A stretch of 64,000 nucleotides of DNA, from positions 22,939-86,938 of the forward strand of contig NZ_FRBF01000014.1 in NCBI RefSeq assembly GCF_900142545.1. Direction: 5' to 3'. The position numbers and the translations under genes are program-made. This DNA comes from Fibrobacter sp. UWT2. GTDB taxonomy: Bacteria; Fibrobacterota; Fibrobacteria; Fibrobacterales; Fibrobacteraceae. Within the stretch, counting starts at the first letter, position 1. Every line of letters begins with the position of its first letter. This document shows positions 34,853 through 43,502 of the stretch, piece by piece. Below the pieces are notes generated by a model. That model was given only the letters and a program-made list of their open reading frames with translations. It did no database searches and was not told where the DNA came from.

Positions 34853-36175
34853 TTATTTCAAGATTTGCCACCGTCCATTTTTTCGAGCTCCTACGCGGGC
34901 AATACACGATTTTTCCCGTAGAGCTTTCAAAGTCCTATTAATCGTCGGTTCGGAATAACCCGTTTCATGCATAAGTAAGGGAACTGTAATGGAAGGATTC
35001 CGCTTTATTTCTGCGTAAATCAGCGATTCCGTTTCCGTAAGTTTTATCCTATCGTTTATCCTATCATTTATCCTATCATTTATCCTATCACCCAACCGCC
35101 GCAATCCTTCAAAATAGAACGAAGTCCGCATGAAATGATCCGTAAACGAGAACGCCTTTTCATCATAGGAACGCAGAATACGCCGCATGCCGCTCCCGAG
35201 CTGTTCGACCATATCCAAGTCATGGAAAATACGCATAAGTTCGCGATTGCGCGGCATAGAACAGCAGTTGAAGAAATCTTCTTTTGAAAGGCCTTCCACC
35301 AACCCGCCGTAGTTTGTTATTTCCATCCTGTCAGAAAAAATCTCAAACAGGGGCGGGACCTCTTTCGTGTAATCATTGTGAACGACAGCGTTGATTACCG
35401 CCTCGCGCAAGGCAACCGGGTCGACCAGCGGCTTTTCGATACGTTCCATAGGTGTAATTTGAGCATGCGTAATGTTCGCCACCTGCAATCGCATGAGCAC
35501 TGATTTTACAGCCTTAATAACGCTACAATAGCCGAATTCCTCATTTTCAATAAGGTCATATTTGTCCGTGCCTTTGTACCGCGCCACCTTTATGGATACT
35601 CCGTTTTCATCAGCAAGGAGATAAGCATTGTAATTGTATTTTCCGTCGGGAGTAAGCAACTCCAGCGTCTTGGCAAACTGACTGTTCAAGGGCTTTTTGC
35701 TCTCTTCGTAGTAGATTTTTAACTGACTAAATGTCAAGTCTTGCCGCGGAGCCGGAATCTTGGCAAGAGAAATCTTTGCGCGAGAAGCAAAAGTTTCTAG
35801 GATTATCTTTTCGCTCATTCCATGGACTGAACTTCCCACACGCACAAAGCAACCTTCGGGCGTCATACCCGCCTTTTTTAGATAATACGGTTTTTCCGGG
35901 CCACCCGAAATCGCCACATGAACGATATTTTTGTTGTCTTTTTCCTCCGTCACGACTTCAAAGAGTCCGATAGCATTCGGCTTGATATTGTTCAAGATCC
36001 TATCCGCTACTTGACGCTGCACATGGTCTATGTCCTTTACTCCATATACAGAGCCATCGTCATTGACTCCAATATAGATGTGTCCGCCTGTAGAATTCAG
36101 AAAAGCAATTACAGATCGCTCAAAAGTTTCGGACAGTTCTCGCTTGTATTCAACAAGATGATTTTCGCTGTTCAT
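34853..36175 (-). CDS. AlbA_2 and ATPase-domain regulator between hsdS cargo and hsdR
   Basis: The 440-residue product has an AlbA_2 domain (residues about 5-120; LVEYKRELSETFERSVIAFL, GGHIYIGV), a HATPase-like region (VALREAVINAVVHNDYTKE, EQLGSGMRRIL) and a C-terminal winged helix (YSEPTINRTLKALREK). Four copies of a four-residue NDRI repeat join ATPase and winged helix. GGAGG precedes the ATG. AlbA_2 proteins are often embedded in type I loci and may regulate them. It is 86 bases upstream of hsdR and co-transcribed. Confidence 0.8.
   Translation of the reverse strand: MNSENHLVEYKRELSETFERSVIAFLNSTGGHIYIGVNDDGSVYGVKDIDHVQRQVADRILNNIKPNAIGLFEVVTEEKDNKNIVHVAISGGPEKPYYLKKAGMTPEGCFVRVGSSVHGMSEKIILETFASRAKISLAKIPAPRQDLTFSQLKIYYEESKKPLNSQFAKTLELLTPDGKYNYNAYLLADENGVSIKVARYKGTDKYDLIENEEFGYCSVIKAVKSVLMRLQVANITHAQITPMERIEKPLVDPVALREAVINAVVHNDYTKEVPPLFEIFSDRMEITNYGGLVEGLSKEDFFNCCSMPRNRELMRIFHDLDMVEQLGSGMRRILRSYDEKAFSFTDHFMRTSFYFEGLRRLGDRINDRINDRINDRIKLTETESLIYAEIKRNPSITVPLLMHETGYSEPTINRTLKALREKSCIARVGARKNGRWQILK
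35045..35092. repeat. Four tandem 12-base repeats inside the AlbA_2 gene
   Basis: The unit TATCCTATCATT occurs four times with one or two changes; on the coding strand it encodes NDRI repeats. Copy-number change would keep the frame. Confidence 0.85.
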
Positions 36176-36226
36176 TGCGCCTCCATTGGGTAGTTGAGGC
36201 GTCCCTTTATTCCGGAAACCCAGAAT

Positions 36227-36261
36227 AAAAAAAGACGCGGTTCTCCATTTGACAGAGAACC
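36227..36261 (-). terminator. Terminator or attenuator before the AlbA_2-hsdR genes
   Basis: GGTTCTC (36239-36245) pairs with GAGAACC (36255-36261), and on the minus strand TTTTTTT follows after a few bases. It lies about 50 bases before the AlbA_2 start. Confidence 0.65.
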
Positions 36262-36273
36262 ACGTGCAGCTTT

Positions 36274-36302
36274 AATGTACCTAATATCTAAAAGGCTGGC
36301 AA
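36274..36302 (-). promoter_or_regulatory. Possible promoter for AlbA_2-hsdR
   Basis: On the minus strand TTGCCA (36297-36302) and TACATT (36274-36279) are 17 bases apart. If real, transcripts would start before the hairpin at 36239, which would then act as an attenuator. Confidence 0.3.
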
Positions 36303-36361
36303 GGGACCTAAGGAAATTTTACAATCAGGAAAGGACAAAATATTGTTCTCTATTTATTAGA

Positions 36362-36383
36362 AAACCTCCTTACTAGGAGGTTT
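36362..36383 (-). terminator. Terminator after the AT-rich cargo block
   Basis: AAACCTCC pairs with GGAGGTTT around a 6-base loop, followed on the minus strand by TTTTCTAA. It lies 30 bases after the last cargo gene. Confidence 0.65.
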
Positions 36384-36413
36384 GTAGATATTACTTCCTA
36401 TACTTACAACTAA

Positions 36414-36725
36414 TTAAACCTTATCGCCAGAAAGCCTTTTATAGCTCCCCGCAAAAGTAAATCCGATATAACCTAAGTGAGCCTCCACAACAATTTCAAA
36501 AACACTCGCAGTCCCGTTTATACTACTAAAATTCGAGTTCAAATACGAAACTATTTCAGGTTCTGTCATATTGTCATCTGCATATAGATTGTATGCATGT
36601 GTTTTTCCAGTTTTGAGTGCTACATCCAAGTGCACGCATTTTCGTGATTGCGTCGAGTCCCCTGCACAAGGACAAGTTGTTTGATTAACACTGTAAGAAG
36701 ATATATCCGTTCCGTGAGCCTGCAT
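36414..36725 (-). CDS. Hypothetical protein in cargo block (103 residues)
   Basis: The start at 36725 has GGAG seven bases upstream; a longer frame to 36791 would overlap the previous gene. The product has an N-terminal Cys cluster (TTCPCAGDSTQSRKCVH) and a C-terminal beta-rich part (VFEIVVEAHLGYIGFTF). No family recognised. It is the last gene before the tandem terminators and, with its neighbour, looks like a small coupled pair. Confidence 0.5.
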   Translation of the reverse strand: MQAHGTDISSYSVNQTTCPCAGDSTQSRKCVHLDVALKTGKTHAYNLYADDNMTEPEIVSYLNSNFSSINGTASVFEIVVEAHLGYIGFTFAGSYKRLSGDKV

Positions 36726-36753
36726 TTTAGATCTCCATTCTAATACAATTGAA

Positions 36754-37059
36754 CTATATTTTTCGAGCTGTATATTGTTTAGACGTTCCATCAGGATATC
36801 TTACAAACAGATAATCCCTCTGCATATACTCTTCAATTTCAATATCAGCATTATCGTCACGTACTTTAGACAAGCCAGAGTATAAATCTCTTTGAATCAA
36901 CGACAAATCGGGTTCTCTTTCATCACTGCAAACTCTATATTTTAAACAGTTATCTTCTGTTTCTATCGTTAAATGTATGACTTCAAAATCTTCTCTCTCT
37001 TTAACGATGCGCACATCAAAACTGATTATTTCGCAGGGATTAAAAATTAAACGACCCAT
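36754..37059 (-). CDS. Hypothetical protein in cargo block (101 residues)
   Basis: The ATG at 37059 follows CGGAG by six bases; an upstream ATG at 37089 has no such site. The product starts MGRLIFNPCEIISFDVRIVK and appears to alternate beta strands and charged loops. No domain recognised, no signal peptide. AT-rich codon use matches the cargo block. A 28-base gap separates it from the next gene. Confidence 0.5.
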   Translation of the reverse strand: MGRLIFNPCEIISFDVRIVKEREDFEVIHLTIETEDNCLKYRVCSDEREPDLSLIQRDLYSGLSKVRDDNADIEIEEYMQRDYLFVRYPDGTSKQYTARKI

Positions 37060-37222
37060 TTTTTCTCCGTTGTTAAAACATTTTTGCATAAACTAAATTA
37101 TTTTCAAAAAAACCGCAATAATTAGAATCATACTTTTTTGCTACAAATTAAAAAAGTTGTTTCAAATAAGCTTTTTTGAAATAACCATATCATTTGTTGT
37201 AATACATTTTATAAATCCGTAA

Positions 37223-38686
37223 TCATTTCTTTGTATTATTCGCGGCAGGCAATTTGAATTCATGTTTAACAAGAATTTCCTTTATATCCTCTTCTGTAAC
37301 ACAGATATTTTTGCCTATTAAATCTTTTATTAATGTCGTTTTTTTCCCAACACGATGCAATAAATATTCTATGGAATTTAAGATAGATGATTCAAATTCT
37401 TCAGCAGCATCAACATCATCCCATAGATTGGGCATTGGATATCCATACAAATTTGAAGAAAGTTTACTCTTCAATTTTTTGCATGCTTCCTTTTCCAATT
37501 CACTGTACGTTGCATTATCATACGGAATGCAAAATTTTTTCCTCAGTTTTTTAAACCATTTTTGCCAAGAAGTTTGCAACCGATCAATTATCTTTTTATC
37601 AGAAGGGTTTAAGAACTTTTTATCAACGGGCTTCACTTTTTCAATTATCGCGTTTTTAAAAGCTTCAAATCCTTTTTCAATTTGAATAGTTTTATTTAGA
37701 GAGTTGATTGAATTGTCTAATTTCGCTTCCTTACTCTTTTTTGACTGTTCACATGACTTCATTATTGTTTCATAATATTCCCGCGGGACCCAAAAACCAT
37801 AAGAGGATTCCAAAGAATAGCTTTTTATTTTTGATCGTTCCTGCTTTGTCAGACGCTGTTCAAGTTCTTCATTTTCGCCTAATATCTTTTTTATTGATAT
37901 GGAATTTTCTTTTAAATCTTTCAAATAGATATTCAGTAAATCTGCATTTTCATCGTTATTATCATTTTTCTTTGAAAGCCTTTTCAAAAAATCTTTTGGA
38001 AAGTTTAATTGAAAAACAAAAGGATCAACTTCGTTTACTCTCTTGAAAAGGTAACCATCAAGCAATCTATTTCGCAATGTTCTGTACTTGCTATCAAATT
38101 TATGCGGAATTCGAATTGATACACGTTCCAAGTTCTGAATATATTGCAACATTGGAGCAATAATAGCTGGACGATACTCTCGCGTTTTCTTCCTTTTTCG
38201 GCGATGTCGCGGTCGTTCTATTTTGGGCTTATAATAATTTTCAACAAGTGCAATTTCCTCATTATCATCAAATGCTCGTTTAGTAAAATTAATCGAGCCA
38301 ACAACAACTCTTATATTTGTAAGAGATTCGGAATAAATCATTTTTGAGTGGAATAAGCCATCACAAGAAACAAGATATATTCCGCTATTTTTCGAAAACG
38401 ATTTTTCTATTCGGTGAGCTAAATCGTCTAAATCTTCTTTCACCAGACGATATTTACTCGCGCCCCTATCTAAATAAAGCTGCACTAATGTTTTTTTCGA
38501 TGTTTTCTTGCCCAATATGTTTAGTAAATTTTCAATCCAATCTACATCTGTATAAGCCGAAACAATCAAGCACTTATTCAACTGATTATCGGCTAGAATT
38601 TTCTCTATGGACGGCATGTCAATTACGCCGCATCCATCCTCAACATGAATCTTTTTTGTAGATGCAAATTCTAATGTAGATGACAT
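37223..38686 (-). CDS. Phospholipase D-like nuclease-family protein
   Basis: The 487-residue product has one PLD-like half site in its first 170 residues: LIVSAYTDVDWIENLL, then LFHSKMIYSE with the H-x-K pair and VVGSINFTKRAFDDNEE. One HKD motif per chain implies dimers, as in PLD-type nucleases. The remaining 300 residues are Lys-rich and helical with no recognised domain and may bind nucleic acid. Its site in the island suggests a defence effector. ATG 38686 follows GGTGGGG. Confidence 0.68.
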   Translation of the reverse strand: MSSTLEFASTKKIHVEDGCGVIDMPSIEKILADNQLNKCLIVSAYTDVDWIENLLNILGKKTSKKTLVQLYLDRGASKYRLVKEDLDDLAHRIEKSFSKNSGIYLVSCDGLFHSKMIYSESLTNIRVVVGSINFTKRAFDDNEEIALVENYYKPKIERPRHRRKRKKTREYRPAIIAPMLQYIQNLERVSIRIPHKFDSKYRTLRNRLLDGYLFKRVNEVDPFVFQLNFPKDFLKRLSKKNDNNDENADLLNIYLKDLKENSISIKKILGENEELEQRLTKQERSKIKSYSLESSYGFWVPREYYETIMKSCEQSKKSKEAKLDNSINSLNKTIQIEKGFEAFKNAIIEKVKPVDKKFLNPSDKKIIDRLQTSWQKWFKKLRKKFCIPYDNATYSELEKEACKKLKSKLSSNLYGYPMPNLWDDVDAAEEFESSILNSIEYLLHRVGKKTTLIKDLIGKNICVTEEDIKEILVKHEFKLPAANNTKK

Positions 38687-38700
38687 ATTCACCCCACCTT

Positions 38701-39411
38701 TTATTTATAAAACGGAGCGAGGCATTTCCAAAGGTTCATATCTATATCCAAATCTCTTTCAATTAATTTCATTTCCCGAACAAGTCCATTTAGAATTTTT
38801 TCTCCATAGCAACATGTTGGCGAAAAAGCAATCGTCACAACAATTTTTGACTGGTACTGTCGCAAGCATTTTTTAACCCTCCATAATACGAGGCTCATCT
38901 TATCAAGCCACTTATTCAAAGGGTTTTTATTTGGGGTAAAAAAAGCATCAATATCTAAATTAATTATTAAAAATTCGTCAGGATTAACAACCAAGTTGTC
39001 TAAGTATTTTATAATAGTTTTCCATTTTCGAACAGATTTATTATCACTGCTAAAATCTTTAATTTCAAGGTTTAGATGTTTTTGTTTGAAATAGTCAATA
39101 TAATTATCCCATAAAAATAACTTGAAATTACCGAGACTATTTTGCTGATCTTGATATTCATCTATACTCATATTTCCTACAGGTTTAATATTTGGCGGAA
39201 TATTTAAACAAGCATTCCCATCCCAATGGCGATCAATATGAATTACGCGGATTTTGGAATAAGTCCCCTTTGCATACTCCTGTTCCCAGCACCACAATGC
39301 TAACCTGTGATTATCCATAACATATATGGGAAGATTATCATCCTTCCATAAAAAAATTTCTTCATACGCATCATAATTAATGCGCGGAGTACTTCTTTGG
39401 TATATATACAT
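38701..39411 (-). CDS. UPF0489-like protein (arginase/deacetylase-like fold)
   Basis: The 236-residue product contains YVMDNHRLALWCWEQE, IHIDRHWDG and LIINLDIDAFF. This spacing of His/Asp motifs is that of the UPF0489 family, thought to adopt an arginase-like metal hydrolase fold. Its substrate is unknown; the motif-bearing residues look intact. AGGAG precedes the ATG. It sits 14 bases upstream of the PLD-like gene and 17 downstream of the DUF3800 gene, so all three form one transcript. Confidence 0.7.
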   Translation of the reverse strand: MYIYQRSTPRINYDAYEEIFLWKDDNLPIYVMDNHRLALWCWEQEYAKGTYSKIRVIHIDRHWDGNACLNIPPNIKPVGNMSIDEYQDQQNSLGNFKLFLWDNYIDYFKQKHLNLEIKDFSSDNKSVRKWKTIIKYLDNLVVNPDEFLIINLDIDAFFTPNKNPLNKWLDKMSLVLWRVKKCLRQYQSKIVVTIAFSPTCCYGEKILNGLVREMKLIERDLDIDMNLWKCLAPFYK

Positions 39412-39428
39412 CTTTTTCTCCTATTGTT

Positions 39429-40586
39429 TTATTTTTCTTCCATCAGTTTTGCAAGAGACTGATATTCTGCTCTTTCAAAAAGATTGACTTTACCATTTGT
39501 TCCCATTTTAATCACATCATTACAGCGTTTCAGCCTAGATAACATTGGCATAATAATATTTTTTCCATGATCTACAAAATCAAATAATTCGTTTTCATTG
39601 GCAGGAATTTTATAGCCACCGACACTACTCGCTATAATCACATCCTCATCTCTCAATTTCGCAATAATCTTATTGCGAAAAGCCTGCAAACTCATTTTTT
39701 CAAATCCAAGATAAACTAACTGAGAAATGAGTTCATTAGTTGGTATATATTTTCTTGGCGATCGATTCATAAAACGGAATAGCAAATACTTCAATACAGC
39801 TAACTGCATTTTTACTTCGTCCGTTACATCTTTCTTATGAATTTCACAAAAATACTTAGCCTTGCGAAAACAAATATCAGCAATTAAGGGGTTGTATTCA
39901 GGATTTACATCGGCATGTTCCGCATTAAATGATTCGAAAGTTTCAGGAAATTCTCTAATCCTTAAAATTTTTTCATCAAAAACCGCTTTGTAATTTGATC
40001 CATCCGCATACAACTTTTTGTATTCGTCATAACAAAAAGCAAGCGAGCCGCTTACTATGTCGGCAACCTGAATAATCACAGAATGCTTGCTATTTTCAAA
40101 GCGAAATAAACTTTTATCAAAGAAAGACAAGGGTATTTCCTTGCTCCTTACATATTTCGCAAAGGATTCCATATAATCATTATCGCCCATTTCATCAGCG
40201 ACAATAACAAGATTACTAAAAGTAATCCTCAACTCTTTATAAACCAAATTGTTTATAAATTTGTAGAAAGAAGGTTTATAATGAAGACCTGAATTTTCTG
40301 CAATTTTCCGTTTATCACAAACTACGGCAAATATTTTAAATGGCAATTTAAGCAATTTTTGGATAATAAGATTACGCCGTTGGTGATCTTTTGATATATT
40401 ACTTGACTTCATCTCTCCTGTTTGGAAATAATACTTTCTTATTTCTTCAACACCAGCAGAAACCTTCCCCAAATCACATTCATCAACAATAATTGCGGAA
40501 ACGATAAAATGAGTTGAACTAGATTCACTCTCAAAATTGAATCCATATTGTCCGAACTCATCTACGAACGCAAATTTTGTAGACAT
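39429..40586 (-). CDS. DUF3800-domain protein
   Basis: The 385-residue product has DUF3800 hallmarks: KFAFVDEFGQYG at the N-terminus (acidic pair at residues 9-10), TGEMKSSNIS, VIVADEMGDND and VIIQVADIVSGSLAFCYDE. The family has an RNase H-like fold with conserved acidic residues and is common in defence islands. The C-terminal 130 residues are helical and may form a winged helix (MSLQAFRNKIIAKLRDEDV). AT-rich codons. AGGAA precedes the ATG. Confidence 0.78.
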   Translation of the reverse strand: MSTKFAFVDEFGQYGFNFESESSSTHFIVSAIIVDECDLGKVSAGVEEIRKYYFQTGEMKSSNISKDHQRRNLIIQKLLKLPFKIFAVVCDKRKIAENSGLHYKPSFYKFINNLVYKELRITFSNLVIVADEMGDNDYMESFAKYVRSKEIPLSFFDKSLFRFENSKHSVIIQVADIVSGSLAFCYDEYKKLYADGSNYKAVFDEKILRIREFPETFESFNAEHADVNPEYNPLIADICFRKAKYFCEIHKKDVTDEVKMQLAVLKYLLFRFMNRSPRKYIPTNELISQLVYLGFEKMSLQAFRNKIIAKLRDEDVIIASSVGGYKIPANENELFDFVDHGKNIIMPMLSRLKRCNDVIKMGTNGKVNLFERAEYQSLAKLMEEK

Positions 40587-40643
40587 TTCCTATGCACCCA
40601 TTTCGAAGAAAAAGTTTGATCTGTTTTTTATCAGCCCAATCTT

Positions 40644-41105
40644 TCACTTCTTATATATCGTATACTCAATACCGGCCTTTTTATACAAAGCCATCCAATC
40701 ATCTTCATTGGATGGATCCCTTGCGTTTTTCAAATCGTTGTTATTCTCAGACCTTGTAACAATCATATAAATTGATCTATCCAGCAAAATATCTTCTATC
40801 TGCTCAATAGAAAGATTTTCCTTTTGCAATTTGGAAAGAATAAATTTTGCAGTCTCTGTAACTCTGTAAAGATGATCCCAAGTTGTACTTTCTTCACCCT
40901 TGCTTGCTCTTTTTGAAATACCAATGATAAAGGCTTTTATTTTAGGTTGCCCATGCGTTATAACCCCCGCACCCCACAAAGGCAACAAATTGGGTTTACT
41001 TTCATCATAAAGTTTAGCTGTAGCCTCCAGCATTTGTGCTGCCAGCCTTAGCTTTTCTTTTTGTATTTTGGTTAAAAATTTTCTCTTTTCGTTCGCCGTC
41101 ATCAT
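40644..41105 (-). CDS. Hypothetical protein in cargo block (153 residues)
   Basis: The product is mostly helical, with LRLAAQMLEATAKLYDESK near the N-terminus and a conserved-looking central segment LPLWGAGVITHGQPKIKAFI. No signal peptide or known domain. The start at 41105 has only a weak ribosome-binding site; the next codon is also ATG. It lies between the TPR and DUF3800 genes in the same orientation. Confidence 0.5.
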   Translation of the reverse strand: MMTANEKRKFLTKIQKEKLRLAAQMLEATAKLYDESKPNLLPLWGAGVITHGQPKIKAFIIGISKRASKGEESTTWDHLYRVTETAKFILSKLQKENLSIEQIEDILLDRSIYMIVTRSENNNDLKNARDPSNEDDWMALYKKAGIEYTIYKK

Positions 41106-41148
41106 AAATTACTCTTATTGTTGAGTTTATTTCTAATTATATAACTTT

Positions 41149-41544
41149 TTATTTTTCAATTCTATCTATCACAGCCTGCAATGGACCTGATATTTTGCCT
41201 TTTTCAAGTCTAATCGCTTCATTGACGCAAATATGAGCCTTTCCATATTCTCTCATATCGGCGTAAGCGGCCGCAACAGTTGTCAAGAATGCTGAATTTA
41301 TGAAATTTTGTCCAAATTTCTGCTTTACTTCAGTGGCCAAGTCTATAACGCTTGAAGGATTACCAATCTGTCTGTAACACCGTCCCATCATCGAGAGAAT
41401 GGATTTGAACTTGAACTTTTTTTCATCCGTTACAAGTTTGAGAGCGTCTTCATAACAGATAACGGCTTTGTTGTAGTTGTCTTTTTTATAGGCTTCATTG
41501 CCTTCATTCAATAAACGTTCAAAATCATCCATTTTCGTTTCCAT
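41149..41544 (-). CDS. TPR-repeat protein
   Basis: The 131-residue product is made of tetratricopeptide-like helix pairs: LLNEGNEAYKKDNYNKAVIC, ILSMMGRCYRQIGN and VAAAYADMREYGKAHICVNE. TPR proteins act as binding platforms, here perhaps for the products of adjacent genes. A second in-frame ATG at 41532 (MDDFERL) is equally possible. AT-rich codons; 47 bases after the transglutaminase-like gene. Confidence 0.72.
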   Translation of the reverse strand: METKMDDFERLLNEGNEAYKKDNYNKAVICYEDALKLVTDEKKFKFKSILSMMGRCYRQIGNPSSVIDLATEVKQKFGQNFINSAFLTTVAAAYADMREYGKAHICVNEAIRLEKGKISGPLQAVIDRIEK

Positions 41545-41591
41545 TTCGTAGAAAAAAAGAAAACCTTAATTATTTGTTAAATCTGATTCCA

Positions 41592-42218
41592 CTACTGAAA
41601 CGGAACTTCTATTGCCACATCAACCCGAGAGTAAAAATCAGAATCAACAAGCATCGGCTTATAATCTAGTTCCCATCGCATTATTTCATTATCTTCATTC
41701 CAAAATTGTATTGGGTGAGATTCAATACCCAAATCGTTTGGAAATTTCCAAGCAGTCAACGAAAACAGAATTGTTGGATCAAGAACATAATTAGTTCTAA
41801 AAGTTAACCATGCATGAACATTGACATCATTTTCGAAATTATGTCCTTTTCTTATAGTTTCCTTTAAGCTAGCCTCCGTGATGTCATAAGGACTTTTTCC
41901 TCCAATAAAAACATTCCCAACAGTATACGCCAAATCTTTAGGATCGCAATAATTATTTTTTATCATCCATTGTAGCATATCATAAGCGACCACATGACAC
42001 GCATGCGCTATTGGCAAACCATTTTTTTCTCGTAATGGCATATAATAGTTTAAGAAATCATGTTCCATAATTTCATAACATTCATATGCATCACTATAAT
42101 CTTTTTTAGCATTGAAAGAAAGTAAATCCTTATACGAAAAATACTTCTCCGGGGCGGCGTCGGGGATGTACTTTTTGCGAGCGAGAAAGGCTTCAAGAAA
42201 GTCGTTTCTGTAGGACAT
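41592..42218 (-). CDS. Transglutaminase-like (Cys-His-Asp) protein in the hsd operon
   Basis: The 208-residue product shows a papain or transglutaminase-like pattern: a Cys in IAHACHVVAYDMLQWM (about residue 74), a His in DVNVHAWLTF and an Asp in YVLDPTI about 10 residues later. This order and spacing match transglutaminase-fold proteases. The first 60 residues are helical. It starts one base after the hsdS stop (TAGTATG), so translation is coupled to hsdS. Function not known; protease-like effector or modifier is an inference. Confidence 0.5.
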   Translation of the reverse strand: MSYRNDFLEAFLARKKYIPDAAPEKYFSYKDLLSFNAKKDYSDAYECYEIMEHDFLNYYMPLREKNGLPIAHACHVVAYDMLQWMIKNNYCDPKDLAYTVGNVFIGGKSPYDITEASLKETIRKGHNFENDVNVHAWLTFRTNYVLDPTILFSLTAWKFPNDLGIESHPIQFWNEDNEIMRWELDYKPMLVDSDFYSRVDVAIEVPFQ

Positions 42219-42219
42219 A

Positions 42220-43356
42220 CTACGCTCCCATTTTGGAGAGGAGAAGGGTTTGCATTTTGGTTAGGGTTTGATTTTCTCTGTTGTGCAATTTAATTTTGGT
42301 AAATATCGGTATATATTCTTGTTTTAATGCTTTAAATTGCTCTTCCGACGGAATTACTATTGGAAAATCTTCAATTTGCGGACCACTAATGTGCAAAATT
42401 GTAGAACCTGTATTCACACGAGATACATAATCAGAAAACTTTTCCATTTTCAAAGACATATAGATATAATGCTGCTTTTCAATAGCATTCGTTCTTAGTC
42501 GAGCTACTCGCTGTGCAAGAAGTAGAGGTAAATCGTATTCTGTTACTAAAGACCAATTCTTTCCTACTTTTGAACCGTCCATGCCAATGACGACATCCCA
42601 TTCTTGCAAATAGCATTTTGCTATTCGCTCAGTAATTTCATCATTATATTTTTTTACCGTATCCCAACGAAGGCTTTGCTCGGTAACATTTTCTCCACGT
42701 AAAGCGATAATCCCATCTTTGTCTGAATATCGTTCACCATCAAATGGAAAACCAGTAAAACAACTGCATAAATCTCCCAATTTTCCCTTAACAATAGAAC
42801 TATCTTCTTGAAACATTTTGCGATAAATTGCACAAGCGGTTTGTTCGAGGGTGGCGATGAGTTTCTTGTTGGTTTCTATGCGGGTGGCGAGGGTGTTGTA
42901 TTCGGCGACGATTTCGCGCTGTTTTTCAATCGCGGGGACGGGGACCTGGACTTCGCACATTTCTTCCCAGTCAAAGACTTCGCGGGCGCTGCCGTGAGAA
43001 TGGAAGCGGGCGTAGCGGTCAAATTCCGGGCGACGGAACCACATCATCAGATATTCGGGATCCAAGGCGTTCGTATCAACGACTTCAAAAACGGTATAAA
43101 TTGCCGAAACCAAAGCCGGTTCTTCATTTTCTTTTAGATAGGCAATTGCAATTTTATCTCCACGTCGTGACGTATCTGCGATATAAACAAATTGATTCGG
43201 ATACACAATTTTATACGATGACATATCCGTGCCAATCGTATTAGCAATAGACGGGATAAACTCTTTCGTCACGCTTATCCCAAGCAGTCGTTCGACTTTC
43301 AAGTCCCTGTTCCGCACATCTACGGGCCGTATGTAGTCTCCAAGCCGTTTCATCAT
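42220..43356 (-). CDS. hsdS: Type I restriction specificity subunit HsdS
   Basis: The 378-residue product has two target-recognition domains, at about residues 1-140 and 190-340, each followed by a helical spacer (VPVPAIEKQREIVAEYNTL and the shorter IVIPSEEQFKALKQEY). It binds the bipartite DNA target and docks two HsdM copies. The first spacer is GC-rich like hsdM, whereas the recognition domains are AT-rich, a mosaic expected from domain exchange. It follows hsdM after a 231-base gap that contains an inverted repeat. Confidence 0.92.
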   Translation of the reverse strand: MMKRLGDYIRPVDVRNRDLKVERLLGISVTKEFIPSIANTIGTDMSSYKIVYPNQFVYIADTSRRGDKIAIAYLKENEEPALVSAIYTVFEVVDTNALDPEYLMMWFRRPEFDRYARFHSHGSAREVFDWEEMCEVQVPVPAIEKQREIVAEYNTLATRIETNKKLIATLEQTACAIYRKMFQEDSSIVKGKLGDLCSCFTGFPFDGERYSDKDGIIALRGENVTEQSLRWDTVKKYNDEITERIAKCYLQEWDVVIGMDGSKVGKNWSLVTEYDLPLLLAQRVARLRTNAIEKQHYIYMSLKMEKFSDYVSRVNTGSTILHISGPQIEDFPIVIPSEEQFKALKQEYIPIFTKIKLHNRENQTLTKMQTLLLSKMGA

Positions 43357-43502
43357 TCCACTTTATCCGATACCTTAAATTTGAAAATAGTTCCTTTTTG
43401 TCGAAAATAACGCGTAAACCATAAAAAAGGCAAGAAAAACGGGAGTATTACTTCCGAAATTCAGCGAAAATCGGGAGTAGCAGTTCAGAATATCTTGTTT
43501 TA

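Noticed and set aside
35045..35092. CRISPR-like repeats
   Set aside because: Units of 12 bases with no spacers; they are in-frame codon repeats.
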